64,000 nucleotides of DNA. It comes from Limonium bicolor (Eukaryota; Streptophyta; Magnoliopsida; Caryophyllales; Plumbaginaceae). The notes below the pieces were generated by a model that was not told where the DNA came from, ran no database searches, and saw only the letters and a program-made list of their open reading frames with translations. The position numbers were made by a program, and so were the translations under genes. Positions 11,558-24,030 of this stretch are shown piece after piece; position 1 is the stretch's first letter; each line of letters begins with the position of its first letter. The stretch is from positions 251,495,810-251,559,809 of the forward strand of contig CM041782.1 in the NCBI GenBank assembly GCA_023374045.1, in the 5' to 3' direction.

Positions 11558-14500
11558 TTAGTTTCCTATAAACTCAGACAGACCAAACGCTAACAGGGTC
11601 CTACAATTCTTCTTAGACGTATCCATTACAAACTTCCCCCACCTCATCTTCAACTCACTCTTAATATGAAGAATACACCTCTGCTTATCCGGTAAATCAT
11701 TTCGAAACAACACATCATTCCGAAGCTTCCAAATCTGATAGATTACAACCCCCACAGCCGCGGCTCTCAATTTATAAACTAGTGAGGACTTATTCCTTGA
11801 GTACAGCAACCAGCACATACAATCAGAGAAAGTAAACGGTAGCTTACAGCGAAGCCACTCATGCAAAATGCTCTGAAAGATATCCTTGCTAGTAGCGCAT
11901 TCAAAGAACAAATGATCACGAGTTTCTTCTAAACCACATAAAACGCATAACGTATCCACATTGCTATTCCATCTTCTAATTCTGTCTTTGGTAGCCAAGC
12001 GATTTTGACACGTCAACCACCAGATGAATGAAGAGTGAGGAGTGCAATACCTGTTCCAAATCACCCGATCCCAATCACCATCAGAACCCGCTGAATGAAG
12101 GACATCATACACATCATTAACAACCACCACCCCTCTTTTATCAATAATCTCCAATAGCTTTCCTTTTAGGTTGAGATTAACAATTTCATCCCTGAGACTC
12201 AAACAAACCTTCCACCAATATGCATGATCCCCTTTCAGCTTCACACTCCAAATACTCTCATTCTTCAATGTATACGCCCTGCACCATCTTTCAAGAGCAG
12301 ACTGACAGTCACCATCCTTATCCAGCTTTAAAAGAGTGCAGAGAGTAGCTGCTTTGTTCCAAGCCAGAACCTCCTTAATACCGAGGCCACCAGCCTTTTT
12401 AGGCTTGTAAACATTCGCCCAAGCTACTGGAGCCCTCTTCCCATCCTCACACCCACTCCAGAGGTAATTCCTACACTTCCTTTCAATCAGTTGAATTACA
12501 CTCTTAGGGAACAGAAACAGCCTTGACCAGAAACGTTGTAGACTCATCAGAGTGCTTTGAATCATTTGAAGTCTACCAGCATAACCCAACTTCCTAGCTG
12601 CCCAATGTGTAATTCGAGCAATGATTTTATTAATCAGAGGCATATAATCTTCACACTTCAGTCTCTGTGCAGATAAAGGGATACCCAAGTACCGAACAGG
12701 AAGACTACCCTCTTCAAACTCTAAAACTTCCATAATCTTCCTCCTCTCTTCTTCCTTCACACCCCCAAAGAAAACTCTACATTTCTGATGGCTAATTAGC
12801 AAACCAGAAGTCTTAGAGAACTCATTCAACAAATTCTTAATAATCCTAATCGAACCCACATCACCTCTGCAGAAAATAAGTAAATCATCCGCAAAACAAA
12901 GATGATTCAACCCTATCTTACTGCACTTAGGGTGGAAATTAAAATCTGGCTCACTCTGAATAGAAGCCAATAATCTACTCAGATACTCCATACACAAAAC
13001 AAACAGGAGGGGGGAGAGAGGGTCCCCTTGTCTCAATCCTCTCTCACCCTTAAAATAGCCCTGACTTTGCCCATTTATCAGAATGGAATATGAAGGTGTA
13101 GTAACACAGACCATGATCCATCTGATAAATTTAGCATGAAAACCAAATCCCACCAAAACATCTTCCAAAAATTCCCAACTTACACTATCGTAAGCCTTAT
13201 GTATGTCAACTTTAAACGCGCACCTTGGAGAGATGTTTCTTCTTCTATAACCTCTAACAATCTCTTGGCATAGGAGGACATTGTGTGCCAAGCTTCTCCC
13301 AGCAACAAATGCTCCCTGGCAGTCACTTACAATATCTGGTAACACTCCCTTAAGCCTTGCTGTGATGATCTTCGAGATTACCTTGTACAACACATTACAA
13401 CAAGCTATAGGTCGAAGATCCTTCACCACTGTGGGATTAGCAATCTTGGGAACTAAGGAAATCAAAGTAGCATTGATCTGTTTAAGGATGGTTCCCTTCT
13501 CAAAGAAATCTCTCACCGCAATCTTAATGTCATTACCAAAAATATGCCAACCCGACTTGAAAAATAAGGAATTAAACTCATCCGGCCCAGGAGCTTTGGT
13601 ATTCTTGATAGAATTCAGAGCATCCCAGATCTCCTTATCCTGAACAGGGAGAACCAACTCATTATTAACCTCCCCTATAACCTTTCTGCCCCTTGTGAAA
13701 ACTGCAGCATCACACTCTCTTCTGTTTGCCATCTTCTTCCCCAACAAATTTTGAAAGAATGCCAAAATATGTCCAACAATATCAGCTTCATTCGTGAGTC
13801 TCTGACCCTGATCATCAGTCAGCACCTGGATTCTTGAAGAATTACGCCTAGCATTCATAAGCCTAAAGAAATAAGCACTCGATTCATCCCCAAGACGAAC
13901 CCAATCACATTTAGCCTGTTGTGCTATTTGAGAATACAATAAACCCACAGACTGGTTATACTCCTGTATCAGCTGATTTTCTTTACACACCAGATCCTTA
14001 TCAAAAGGCCTCCTCTGTAACTCTTCCTGCACAATGTGCAGCTCTTGTCTATTAACCTCCACCACCTCTCTTAGATGCCCAAATTTATTCTTGTTCAGAC
14101 CTTTGAGTTTTGATTTAATCAACCTCAGCCGCTGAGTAATTCTAAACATAGGACAGCCTCTAGCCCAAAGTGCCCAACCATCCCTAACCAGATCAAAATA
14201 ACTCGGATCAGATAACCAAATATTTCTGAACCTGAAGGGACTAGTCCTTTTAATCTCCATATTATCCAGAGCCACTAAAGCAGGCGAGTGATCAGAAACA
14301 TCAGGGGGGACCAAAAACAGCATGTGAATCAATAAAAGAGCAAATCCAATTATCATTCACAAGCACCCTATCCAGCTTACAGTACAACCTAGAATTCAGA
14401 TCCATAACATGCTTATTCGACCATGTAAAAAAAGCCCCAGAGAACCGCAAATCATGTACATCAATATCCTCAACACACCCAAGAAACTGGCTATCAACCT

Positions 14501-15004
14501 CAGCAACACTGAAGAACTACTGACTTTTTCATCATCCTTCAACATGCAGTTAAAATCACCAATAATAACCCACGGGCCACTAATACTTTGCTTAATCCTC
14601 CTAAGATCATTCCACAAACAGTCCCTACTCCCACTCAAGTTTGCAGCATAAACCGCAGTAAAAAAGAAGAATATCTCCTTATGCTTAGACTCACATCTGC
14701 AATGAATTAACTGATTAGTCTTCACCAAACATTGCATATTCTACATATCTTCTTCCCAAATCAGTAAGATACGGCAATTCTTATCCAGCTCAATATTCGA
14801 CTCCCAACTCCATTTACTACTAATCCACCCCTCAATATTACCAAATTTATTCCTCCTAGTATGAGTCTCCAGCAAAGCCATCAGACTCACTTTATTTTCA
14901 AAAATAAATTTCTCTACAGCTACTCTTTTATTCAGGGAATTCAACCCTCGGATATTCCAAGCAGCAATGTTGAACTTACCCATTAGGAAAAGAGCTACTT
15001 CCAC
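11558..15004 (-). pseudogene. LINE ORF2: endonuclease, reverse transcriptase, zf-RVT
   Basis: ORF2 starts at 15004. The apurinic endonuclease domain shows AAWNIRGLN, LLETH, GDFNCML and SDHSPALV, so the main catalytic positions are recognisable. It is broken by an in-frame TAG at 14741-14743, a frameshift near 14515, and another near 14303 in a run of six C. From 14356 the frame is open to 11558 (932 codons). The reverse transcriptase has KAPGPDEFN, RPIACCNVLYK, GLRQGDPLSPLLF and the catalytic FADD around residue 488. The C-terminal zf-RVT domain (around residues 790-850) has WWLTCQNRLATKDR and CVLCGLEETRDHLFFEC. In life this protein nicks the target and reverse-transcribes the element RNA there. 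The motifs put it in the plant L1 group. Confidence 0.92.
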
Positions 15005-16306
15005 TGGCCCCTACCTCCTTCCCACCACTCTTCACTTGAGCTAACCCCCTTGAACCCTTCTTCGAACCCACAACAGTCCACTCCTGCTCCTCAGTAACAA
15101 TCTTCCTCTTCTCCACCACAGGCACAGAAACATTCACTTGGGCCCCAGACACCAACTCAGTCACACTACCATAAATAGTATTCTCCTGTCTAAGCAGGTT
15201 ATCCTCCTCACCATTGCCATCAGCCACAACCTTCTTCTTACAGTGCGAACTTGAATGCCCAAAACATTTACAATCATCACAGTACCACGGTCTCCACTCA
15301 TAGATAATCCTCTGAACATATCTATCACCCTTACCATTTTCCAGAACAATTTCCTCTTTAGGCTTATTCCTAGCATCAATCTCCACTAGGACTCTGGCAA
15401 ACCCGATTTTCTCCTTTGTAGCAGTAAGCTTATCCGCCAAAATAGGCCTGCCTAACTTACTCGCAATCCTACTCAACATATGCGGAGACCAAAATTGCAG
15501 ATCGAGGTTCGGTAGCTTGACCCAAACCGGGATCGACGCAAGATTTGTCAGATCCAACTTGCAGCCAGGTGACCATTCCCTCAAAATAATCGGTAAGTTA
15601 CCCCTAACAAACCATGGGCCAGCTTCCAGGATCTTCATCTTATCTTCAGGATTCTCAAAGCGGAAGATGAAAACTCCATTATCATTCATGAACAGCTTCG
15701 GGATCGCAATCTTCCCCCACCTCAATTGAACGAACTTCTCCATAGCAATATAGGAACTCCGAATCCCTAAAACCGCCCCAACCAGAGAGTTCTGCCAATA
15801 CGCACACTCATCCTTCACCTCCCTCTCCTCAAATCTCAAAACCGGCAACTCATCCTCTGAGAACTTCTCCAATCTCAAGCAATTGGAATGATCTCGGTTG
15901 TTTGCGACAATATCGCTCCAGGTTTTCCTCCCCTGAGGTACCTTATCCACCATTCCCACTCCCTTGTCCGTCGCTTGATGCAACTTCTCAAAAACATTCG
16001 CCTCCTCCTCAATAATATCCAGATTCACGACCAACTGATTCTCCGGCTCCTTCTCCTTGCTTCCAAAGTTAAAGCCTTCTTCGGAACCCCAGAAGCGACA
16101 ACCGGAATTGGCTGGTCAGGCGTAACGTTCCCTTGACTTCCATTCTCCACCAAACTATGATTCGCTTGACCACCAACCCCCACCGATCCTGGATTCGCTT
16201 GACTACCAATCCCCACCGATCTTTGCTTCGCTTGACTACCAATCCCCACCAATCTTTGATTTCCAGGCAACAGCACAGGCGCTTTAGTCTTGCGTCCTCT
16301 ACCCAT
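14976..16306 (-). pseudogene. LINE ORF1: gag-like DUF4283 protein with zinc knuckle
   Basis: The 5' part (16306 to about 16060) opens with MGRGRKTKAPV and a repeated (V/L)GIGSQAN-type motif of about 9-10 residues. A one-base frameshift near 16055-16075 joins it to the frame that runs to 14976. The second part has the DUF4283 domain (NSLVGAVLG, FRFENPEDKMKILEAGPW, PVWVKLPNLDLQFW) and then a CCHC knuckle, CDDCKCFGHSSSHC (C-X2-C-X4-H-X4-C). Such proteins bind the LINE RNA. The end overlaps the start of ORF2 by 29 bases in another frame. Confidence 0.88.
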
Positions 16307-16418
16307 GGTAGATGCAGAGAAGAAACTAGAGAGAAGGGAGAGAATCTCTCTCTATTCCATTGCCGGTAATCTGACCCACTTTTAACAACCTGAAGACCTG
16401 ATATGTAAATAACAAGAT

Positions 16419-16436
16419 TAGGGGTGATAATTTTTA
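16419..16436. repeat. 18-bp direct repeat flanking the LINE, right copy
   Basis: Exact second copy of TAGGGGTGATAATTTTTA. It lies just beyond the presumed 5' end of the LINE. Confidence 0.6.
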
Positions 16437-17119
16437 CACTGGATTCAAACCTCTTTTATATAAAAGATTTAATTTTGTTATCTATTAAATTTTAGGATTG
16501 GGTATGGTTAAAAAGTTTTAATTAACCTCACTCTTTCTTTATTTTATCCAAAAAGTAGAACATAAATAAATATTATTTCAATATGTATTTTTGTAAACCA
16601 ACTTGTATGTATATAAATTTTATAACTAAATTATCAATTCTTTAGGTTTATATAAGTACATCTTTTCTTAAGTAACATGTCCTTCCCTAAAATTGATTTA
16701 TTTTAGATGTACAATGCTACTTTTCTTTTGGCTTGCATCATAGTAGGCTTTATAGATAGTTTCTTATAATTCTGCAGAAATTAAAAATATATGTAATGAT
16801 GTAGTATAAATTACAGTGCTTTTAAGTTTTCCAGGTTTCACATCATCAAACCCTTGTATACATTATACTAGTACAAATTATGTAGCATCTTGATGAGGTG
16901 TTTATTATTGGATAAATACCAATTTTATTGCATTTTCTTTATAAGACAAACACAAAATTATTTGTATTTAATTTTTGTTCTTTTGAATTAACCTAATTAT
17001 TTCCGGTTTAGCGGATTTAGATTGGGTTCAATGATTTTATATTAGTTGGGTTTGGGTTGAAAATTTGTTACTTGGTTATTTTTTAGTCGGTATTGATTAA
17101 TACAATATTAATCGGGTTG
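16437..17119. other. AT-rich spacer, no gene seen
   Basis: AT-rich DNA with a few GGGTTGGGTT words near 17030-17120. It is interrupted by the Athila-like element at the TSD GGTAT and continues after 22643. Confidence 0.6.
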
Positions 17120-17124
17120 GGTAT

Positions 17125-18693
17125 TGATAAGTGTCCAAATGAGCATGATTTATAGGTGTATTTTACATATAATATTAGCACTTATCTTGCTCATTTCTCC
17201 ACTTCGGTTAGTTTTCCTCTAGTTTATGTTTTATTGTTTATCTCACAAATTATTGGTTTAACATGAGGAAAACCAAGCTGGGAGTAAAGTACACGAAGAG
17301 ACGAACGCATAGACGCAAACGGCTCAGAAAACGGAGTCCAAACGAAGAATCTAGAGCCGGTCGAAGTTCGTAGAAGGAAATAAGTCACGGTCAGCATTAC
17401 AACCGCCTGCACAACCGCCCCATTTTGAGGCGGACATAGAGGCGGACTCCCAGGCGGACATAGAGGCGGACAACACACAACCGCCTTGTTTCGAGGCGGA
17501 CGCAGACGCGGACGCGTGTAAAAATTCCAGATCTGAGACGCGAACAGTTTTCTTCTTCGCGCGCCGTCTGCAACTTACCTTCGCCGACTTCTGCAACTCG
17601 TCCACTGTCTCGACGCCTACCTTAATTCACGCCTGTCTTCAAGCTTTGTCCCCTCAATTAATGAGGAGCAATCAACGAGCAATCAATGAGCTGCACCGCC
17701 TCAATCAATTCACGCGTTCCTTATCTGCTGCCTTTGCCTCTTCCTTTCCCTATATAAACCAACGAGCCTTCTGCTCAAAATACACCATCTACCACACAAA
17801 CCATCCACGACCCAACTTCACCACTTCACACATCCCATTTCTCTTCTCCCGTATTCTCCATTTTATTTATTTTACATTCCACAAAATCCACCTCTAGCCT
17901 ACGTATACAAAATAGCAGAGCGAGACGGAGAGATTACGGATGATTTCTATCATTCTTATTTCTGTTATTCTATTTAATATGTTAGGCTAGTTTACGTACG
18001 CTCTGGGAATGGTTATTATGTGTGTGTATTAATTATGCAATATTTCTGCTGGTTTATTTATATACAGTTTGTTACGTTTTAAAAGTCATCTCGCCTTTTA
18101 AATAGATCTCGCGAATTTATTAAATTGCTCTACTAAGTCTATTTTGATCAGACCAGGTGATAAATAGACAGGTTAATTAAAGCGTAAAACTGGAGGAAGC
18201 TTTATTATGATTTAATGAGTTAGTATTCAGTTGCAAATGTAATTCCTCAAATACTCCTCTGCCGTTCGCAGGCTTTTGCTTGAACCTTGATTAGAACCTT
18301 GCATTACAGGTGAACGAGTTCTTATGAGGCTATGACTTAGTCCTTAAGATATTTACAGGAACCTTGCCAAATTATTAAACCAGTAGTAGAGATAGCTTAA
18401 TTATGCAGATTATAATAACCTGACCCAGAGTTCCACTTTATTATCTGTTAACTTAGTTTATTTTATCTTTTCTTTTTATTTATTTTACAAGTCAATTAAT
18501 CCCCCCTTTTGTGACACGCTTAGGTACTATTATATGTACATTAGTCCCACGGTTCGACATCCGGTTGCTTACATTTTCACTATACTACTGCGACCGGGAT
18601 TTATTTGCAGCCCGACGTTTATTTTTGGGTTTTAATTTATTTCTTTTATGTTAATTATACCTGTTCTAACCACTCACAAATATAACGTCTGCA
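17125..18693 (+). repeat. 5' LTR of Athila-like element
   Basis: It begins TGATAAGTGTCC and ends ACGTCTGCA. U3 holds a run of GGCGGAC words (17430-17515). A TATATAAA at 17751-17758 is the likely promoter core. Short open frames crossing it are mirrored in the other LTR and are not genes. Confidence 0.93.
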
Positions 18694-18696
18694 AAA

Positions 18697-18714
18697 TGGC
18701 GCCGTTGCCGGGGA
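18697..18714 (+). other. Primer binding site (tRNA-Asp)
   Basis: TGGCGCCGTTGCCGGGGA lies three bases after the LTR. It is complementary to the 3' end of plant tRNA-Asp(GUC), ending CGGCAACGGCGCCA. It primes minus-strand DNA synthesis. Confidence 0.9.
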
Positions 18715-19285
18715 CTAGTTTATTCTAGTCCCTAAGCCCCGGATTATTCACTTGTTATTTCAGAATATTTTGTTTATATTATTTTTGTTTGTTGTTTATA
18801 TTAATAGTTATTTATATTTTTGTCTATTTTATTTTGTTGTTGTTATATTAATTATCTTTCATATTTTGTTTATATTTATTTTGTTTATATTATTAGTATG
18901 TATGTTTTCTAATTTGTTATTGTTTCAGTAAGTTGCGTAAGCGAAAAAAAAAAAAACGGAACAGAGGTCTGTCCGCCCACCTGTCCGCCTCATTACCACG
19001 CGGACGCCACACCATTGTCCGCCCCATTAGCACGCGGACGTCCAGGCGGACGTCACTCGTACCAGAAAAAAAAAAAGAGAAGCGCCGCGTTTTGTCTCTG
19101 TTCTTCCCAACTGCTCAACCCAACGCCGAAGAAGAACACACTCGCGAGTTCGCCCACCAAATCTGTTTCTACTTCATTTTATATTTTGTTTATTATTTTT
19201 ATGTTTGTTTCTAATCATGTTATTTTCTAATTTGTTTCAGTAGTTTCGTTTATATACAAAAAAAAAAAATATCTGTACACGGCAA

Positions 19286-19870
19286 ATGGAAGAAGCATTT
19301 GAATTTTGGCAGGATTTATACTGCTCCGTATGTGGAGGAGCTCATGATTATGAGGATTGTCTCACTTTTCAAGAGCAACTCTGGTTAGAAGATCAGCCAG
19401 ACTACCTGGAGAAAATCGCTCAACTACTAGAGCAATCAATGAGCGAAACAGTTCAAGAGGTAGAACACCCCACTACAGACGAGCCACTCATAGAAACCCC
19501 TCCCTGTCAAATCAATTACCGCTATTTTCCCTCCTTCTCTATAATATACCCAGACAATGAGGATACTTTTATCCTCGAAAAAGAAGAGAAGGAATTGCCA
19601 TCACCTCCCGCCATTATATCCAAACAATACGCCACTATCACCTTCGAAAAATTAACTTTCTCTGAGGATGATATCAAGCGTTCTTTCTATAAGCCTCACC
19701 TACAAGAGGAGGATGTTTACATCCTCCAATTTGAGGAAGAAAAATCATCACTGCCGGGTCTTCTGTTAGAACTACGTTCCCGGCAGTACCTCCTCAAATA
19801 CTGGTTTTTGTGGAGTATTAATTTTCTTATTTTATATGCCGAGGTAACGTTTTGTTTTGATCCAGGATAA
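19286..19870 (+). CDS. Gag-derived small protein with zinc-knuckle-like motif
   Basis: This 194-residue ORF is the only coding region in the Athila-like element. Near residues 13-25 it has CSVCGGAHDYEDC (C-X2-C-X3-H-X4-C), one residue shorter than the usual CCHC knuckle but like the CGG-x-H form I associate with Athila gag. The rest is acidic (EKEEKE, EDDIKRS, LQEEDVY, FEEEK) with a hydrophobic C-terminal stretch (YWFLWSINFLILYAEV). The matrix/capsid part of gag is missing, so it cannot be a full nucleocapsid precursor. It may be a gag remnant kept open by chance or by a role in packaging; the sequence does not decide. The start is the first ATG of the frame. Confidence 0.6.
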   Translation: MEEAFEFWQDLYCSVCGGAHDYEDCLTFQEQLWLEDQPDYLEKIAQLLEQSMSETVQEVEHPTTDEPLIETPPCQINYRYFPSFSIIYPDNEDTFILEKEEKELPSPPAIISKQYATITFEKLTFSEDDIKRSFYKPHLQEEDVYILQFEEEKSSLPGLLLELRSRQYLLKYWFLWSINFLILYAEVTFCFDPG

Positions 19871-21054
19871 CGAAGCAGGCGTCTAGCCAAAGACGTTAAA
19901 GAAGGGCAGCTTCCCGGGAGGCAACCCGGGTGTATTTTTATTTTATTTACTTTATTGTTCTTTTTAATTTTCAGGTTCTCTTTAAATTTTATTTTTGCTA
20001 ACTTTTAACCCCGTTTATAGTGTGGTTGCTTCTAGTGTCTTATGCAGGTGCACCTCCATGTGGACACTGCAACCAAGCTACGCTACTTGAGGCTAAAGCT
20101 CAAGTGTGGGGGAACTCCTATAAACGCAAGCAAAAATAATATCAGGGGAGTACCAGTTTCTTTAAATTTGTTTTTATTTAAATAAAAACAGCAGAGGAGC
20201 GTTTATGTGCTTAAATGTTTATTTGTGATCTGTGTTATCTCTGTTTCGTCTACTTAACCGAAAAGGTCTTCTGAAACCTTCCCTTGTTTTTCTGGTGAAC
20301 AATGAGGACATTGTTCAATTTAAGTGTGGGGGAGTGTGTCCTTTTCGGTGACATTTTATGCTAAAATGCCTAATCTCTCTCCTTATCATGCGTTTGTCCA
20401 ATTCAAATATTATGGACCCTTTTATGTAGGTTGTTCTCTTTAAGAATAAATACTATTGTGAATTGTAGGATGAATTGTACAAAATTTTAAAATTTTGATT
20501 ACTTTTGAGGAGCATTTTATATGCGGTGTGACCAAATAATCTGCAAATGGTTGGATTTTATTGCTCAGGGTTTCTTTCTGTCTTCTCTCTTAGGGATTGC
20601 TAAGGGGTGCTTCTCTGTTAAAAAAAAGAGAAAGAAAAATAAAATAAGGGACTTATGAGACACCATTGGTAACCAACAAAAGAGAGTTGAGTGTTCTTAA
20701 ATACAAAGGCATGATGCTTATATTTTTCTCATCCCTTATGCAAAAGTGAAACAAGTGCATGAATCTATTTTTCCTTTTGTTTTCTCCTCAATGCCCATTC
20801 TTGAGAGAAGTTGGCCATGGTAAAAGTTCTCAGAGTCACCTAAAAGGAACATTGAAGTACCTTGGATCATACCCCGAAACTCTATATTTTATTTTTACCC
20901 TGAGCACACCTATGCCACCAGCAGTTAATTTTTCACACTCCTCAATAAGTTAAAAAGATCATGTTTATCCTACCCTTCATAATAATATTTGTTAGTATTG
21001 AGCATTCCCTACTTACTTGGGTATGTGATTTTGCTTGAGGACAAGCAAAAAGAT
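19871..21054 (+). other. 3' non-coding interior with two extra PPT-like copies
   Basis: There is no coding region. AAGTGTGGGGG occurs at 20102-20112 and 20322-20332. The second lies after TGAGGACA, the same word that precedes the true polypurine tract at 21055. The copies look like duplicated 3' ends of an ancestral element. Confidence 0.65.
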
Positions 21055-21066
21055 AAGTGTGGGGTG
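21055..21066 (+). other. Polypurine tract of Athila-like element
   Basis: AAGTGTGGGGTG directly precedes the 3' LTR and follows TTGAGGACAAGCAAA, a sequence typical of plant Athila-group 3' ends. It primes plus-strand synthesis. Confidence 0.8.
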
Positions 21067-22637
21067 TGATAAGTGTCCAAATGAGCATGATTTATAGGTG
21101 TATTTTACATATAATATTAGCACTTATCTTGCTCATTTCTCCACTTCGGTTAGTTTTCCTCTAGTTTATGTTTTATGTTTATCTCACAAATTATTGGTTT
21201 AACATGAGGAAAACCAAGCTGGGGAGTAAAGTACACGAAGAGACGAACGCATAGACGCAAACGGCTCAGAAAACGGAGTCCAAACGAAGAATCTAGAGCC
21301 GGTCGAAGTTCGTAGAAGGAAATAAGTCACGGTCAGCATTACAACCGCCTGCACAACCGCCCCATTTTGAGGCGGACATAGAGGCGGACTCCCAGGCGGA
21401 CATAGAGGCGGACAACACACAACCGCCTTGTTTCGAGGCGGACGCAGACGCGGACGCGTGTAAAAATTCCAGATCTGAGACGCGAACAGTTTTCTTCTTC
21501 GCGCGCCGTCTGCAACTTACCTTCACCGACTTCTGCAGCTCGTCCACTGTCTCGACGCCTACCTTAATTCACGCCTGTCTTCAAGCTTTGTCCCCTCAAT
21601 TAATGAGGAGCAATCAACGAGCAATCAATGAGCTGCACCGCCTCAATCAATTCACGCGTTCCTTATCTGCTGCCTTTGCCTCTTCCTTTCCCTATATAAA
21701 CCAACGAGCCTTCTGCTCAAAATACACCATCTACCACACAAACCATCCACGACCCAACTTCACCACTTCACACATTCATCCCATTTCTCTTCTCCCGTAT
21801 TCTCCATTTTATTTATTTTACATTCCACAAAATCCACCTCTAGCCTACGTATACAAAATAGCAGAGCGAGACGGAGAGATTACGGATGATTTCTATCATT
21901 CTTATTTCTGTTATTCTATTTAATATGTTAGGCTAGTTTACGTACGCTCTGGGAATGGTTATTATGTGTGTGTATTAATTATGCAATATTTCTGCTGGTT
22001 TATTTATATACAGTTTGTTACGTTTTAAAAGTCATCTCGCCTTTTAAATAGATCTCGCGAATTTATTAAATTGCTCTACTAAGTCTATTTTGATCAGACC
22101 AGGTGATAAATAGACAGGTTAATTAAAGCGTAAAACTGGAGGAAGCTTTATTATGATTTAATGAGTTAGTATTCAGTTGCAAATGTAATTCCTCAAATAC
22201 TCCTCTACCGTTCGCAGGCTTTTGCTTGAACCTTGATTAGAACCTTGCATTACAGGTGAACGAGTTCTTATGAGGCTATGACTTAGTCCTTAAGATATTT
22301 ACAGGAACCTTGCCAAATTATTAAACCAGTAGAGATAGCTTAATTATGCAGATTATAATAACCTGACCCAGAGTTCCACTTTATTTATCTGTTAACTTAG
22401 TTTATTTTATCTTTTCTTTTTATTTATTTTACAAGTCAATTAATCCCCCCTTTTGTGACACGCTTAGGTACTATTATATGTACATTAGTCCCACGGTTCG
22501 ACATCCGGTTGCTTACATTTTCACTATACTACTGCGACCGGGATTTATTTGCAGCCCGACGTTTATTTTTGGGTTTTAATTTCTTTCTTTTATGTTAATT
22601 ATACCTGTTCTAACCACTCACAAATATAACGTCTGCA
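21067..22637 (+). repeat. 3' LTR of Athila-like element
   Basis: Same start and end as the 5' LTR. TATATAAA is at 21693-21700. Differences from the 5' LTR include a 4-base insertion near 21778 and a loss of TAG near 22330. Confidence 0.93.
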
Positions 22638-22642
22638 GGTAT

Positions 22643-24030
22643 GGGTGTACTTGAAGCTCACTCATCAAACATTGGAGAACCAGCGACGGACCTTTAGTCC
22701 AGGTGTCACGTGGGCCATTTTCACCTAGGAGCTTTGTTGAGAAAGTTCAAGGAATACTTTTCAAAGTTTTGTAATTTCGTAAATTATCATATTTTTCTAA
22801 CAAATGTTTTTGATAAAAAAAGATCTTTAATTTATCGACTACTATAAACTTCTAACCGTGCACATATTATAAAAACAAAATATCTTTATTTGTTAATAAA
22901 CATCGTTTTCATCCATCACATTATTGTTTAATTTCACAAAATACCACATAAATTCATAATATATATAAAAATAATATAAAATTTAAGTTTATTTTTATTT
23001 TGACTAAAAATTAATATATTAAAAAATACACATATATATATATATAATTCTAAAACTTAAAGATTTAAAAAAAATTAAAATAAAATATATTCTATAAAAG
23101 TTACACTTAATTAAAATATACAATAATAGTAAAGAATATCCTACTACTTTATATATTTTAAGTAAGTTCATAACATCCTAATAATGTTTTGTATTTTATA
23201 TACAATCAATTAGAAAAAATTCCAAAATTAGAAGATATTATCTAGATCTTTTAACTTTACTTAATATACATACATATCAATATTATTGAAATAAATAAAT
23301 TTTTATCTCTTCATCTCATTTAGGGTCTAGTGTTATATATTTATTTGTGTACAACCCTTTTAGCGAAATAGAAATTTAATATTTGTAAATTTAATATATA
23401 GAATAATAAACTTTTATTTGCTAATACCATTGTGCTCTAGTAAATTTATAAGCCCTAAAAGTTAAAGCAAAGGAATACAATTTTAATATTTTCAGTAATA
23501 CTGCTATTTTTATAATTTGAAAAGTCTACATAATTAATTCTCTATTTGAATAATATATGAATTTTAAAATATAATGATGATTTTATAATTCTTACTTGAA
23601 ATTTATAATGAAATATTATAAAAAAAAAGTTTCATTTTCTGTACCACTTTTAAAAATTTTAGTTAACTGTATAACTTCTTAATATATTACTCTTTTTAGC
23701 ATTTTTCTTATTTTGAAATAAAATTATAACGTGGTATTAAGAGTAGTGGTATTTGGTCTAAATATGTTCAAAGTTAGAAATTTGGGATACCAGATGAACT
23801 AAAATTCTTTATTGTATTAATGCAATTTTTTTTAAAAGCTATGATAATTTGTGAACTAAGAAAACTGTAAGTAATATTTTAGGAATTTGTTTGGAAAGGC
23901 CCCATTTCTTTGGAAATTAAACCCGCTTTATGATATTAATCGGCTATTAGGTTGGATTAACATAATCACACCAAATGCCTCCAATGAACGAAGAAAGGAA
24001 AACTTGCATTCAGGAAAAATGTTTGTCTTT
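22643..24030. other. AT-rich DNA, no gene seen
   Basis: Very AT-rich sequence with no supported coding region, RNA gene or element end. It is the old flank into which the Athila-like element and the solo LTR were inserted. Confidence 0.65.

Larger units (their letters stand above)
11363..16418 (-). mobile_element. LINE (L1-type non-LTR retrotransposon), damaged
   Basis: About 5 kb on the minus strand with ORF1 (DUF4283 and zinc knuckle), ORF2 (endonuclease, reverse transcriptase, zf-RVT) and a 12-base poly-A tail (poly-T at 11402-11413). The 18-bp direct repeat at 11345-11362 / 16419-16436 brackets it. ORF1 and ORF2 overlap by 29 bases, as is common in plant L1 elements. A frameshift in ORF1 and a stop plus two frameshifts in ORF2 make it non-autonomous today. 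The reverse-transcriptase part is still open for 932 codons, so inactivation is fairly recent. Confidence 0.9.
17125..22637 (+). mobile_element. Non-autonomous Athila-like LTR retrotransposon (5.5 kb)
   Basis: Two nearly identical 1.57-kb LTRs with TG...CA ends bracket a 2.37-kb interior, and an exact 5-bp TSD GGTAT lies at 17120-17124 and 22638-22642. The primer site is a perfect 18-base match to the tRNA-Asp 3' end, as in Athila-group elements. The interior encodes only a 194-residue ORF with a zinc-knuckle-like motif; there is no protease, reverse transcriptase or integrase. It must have been moved by proteins of an autonomous relative. The few LTR differences (small indels and scattered substitutions) indicate recent insertion. 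Confidence 0.93.
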
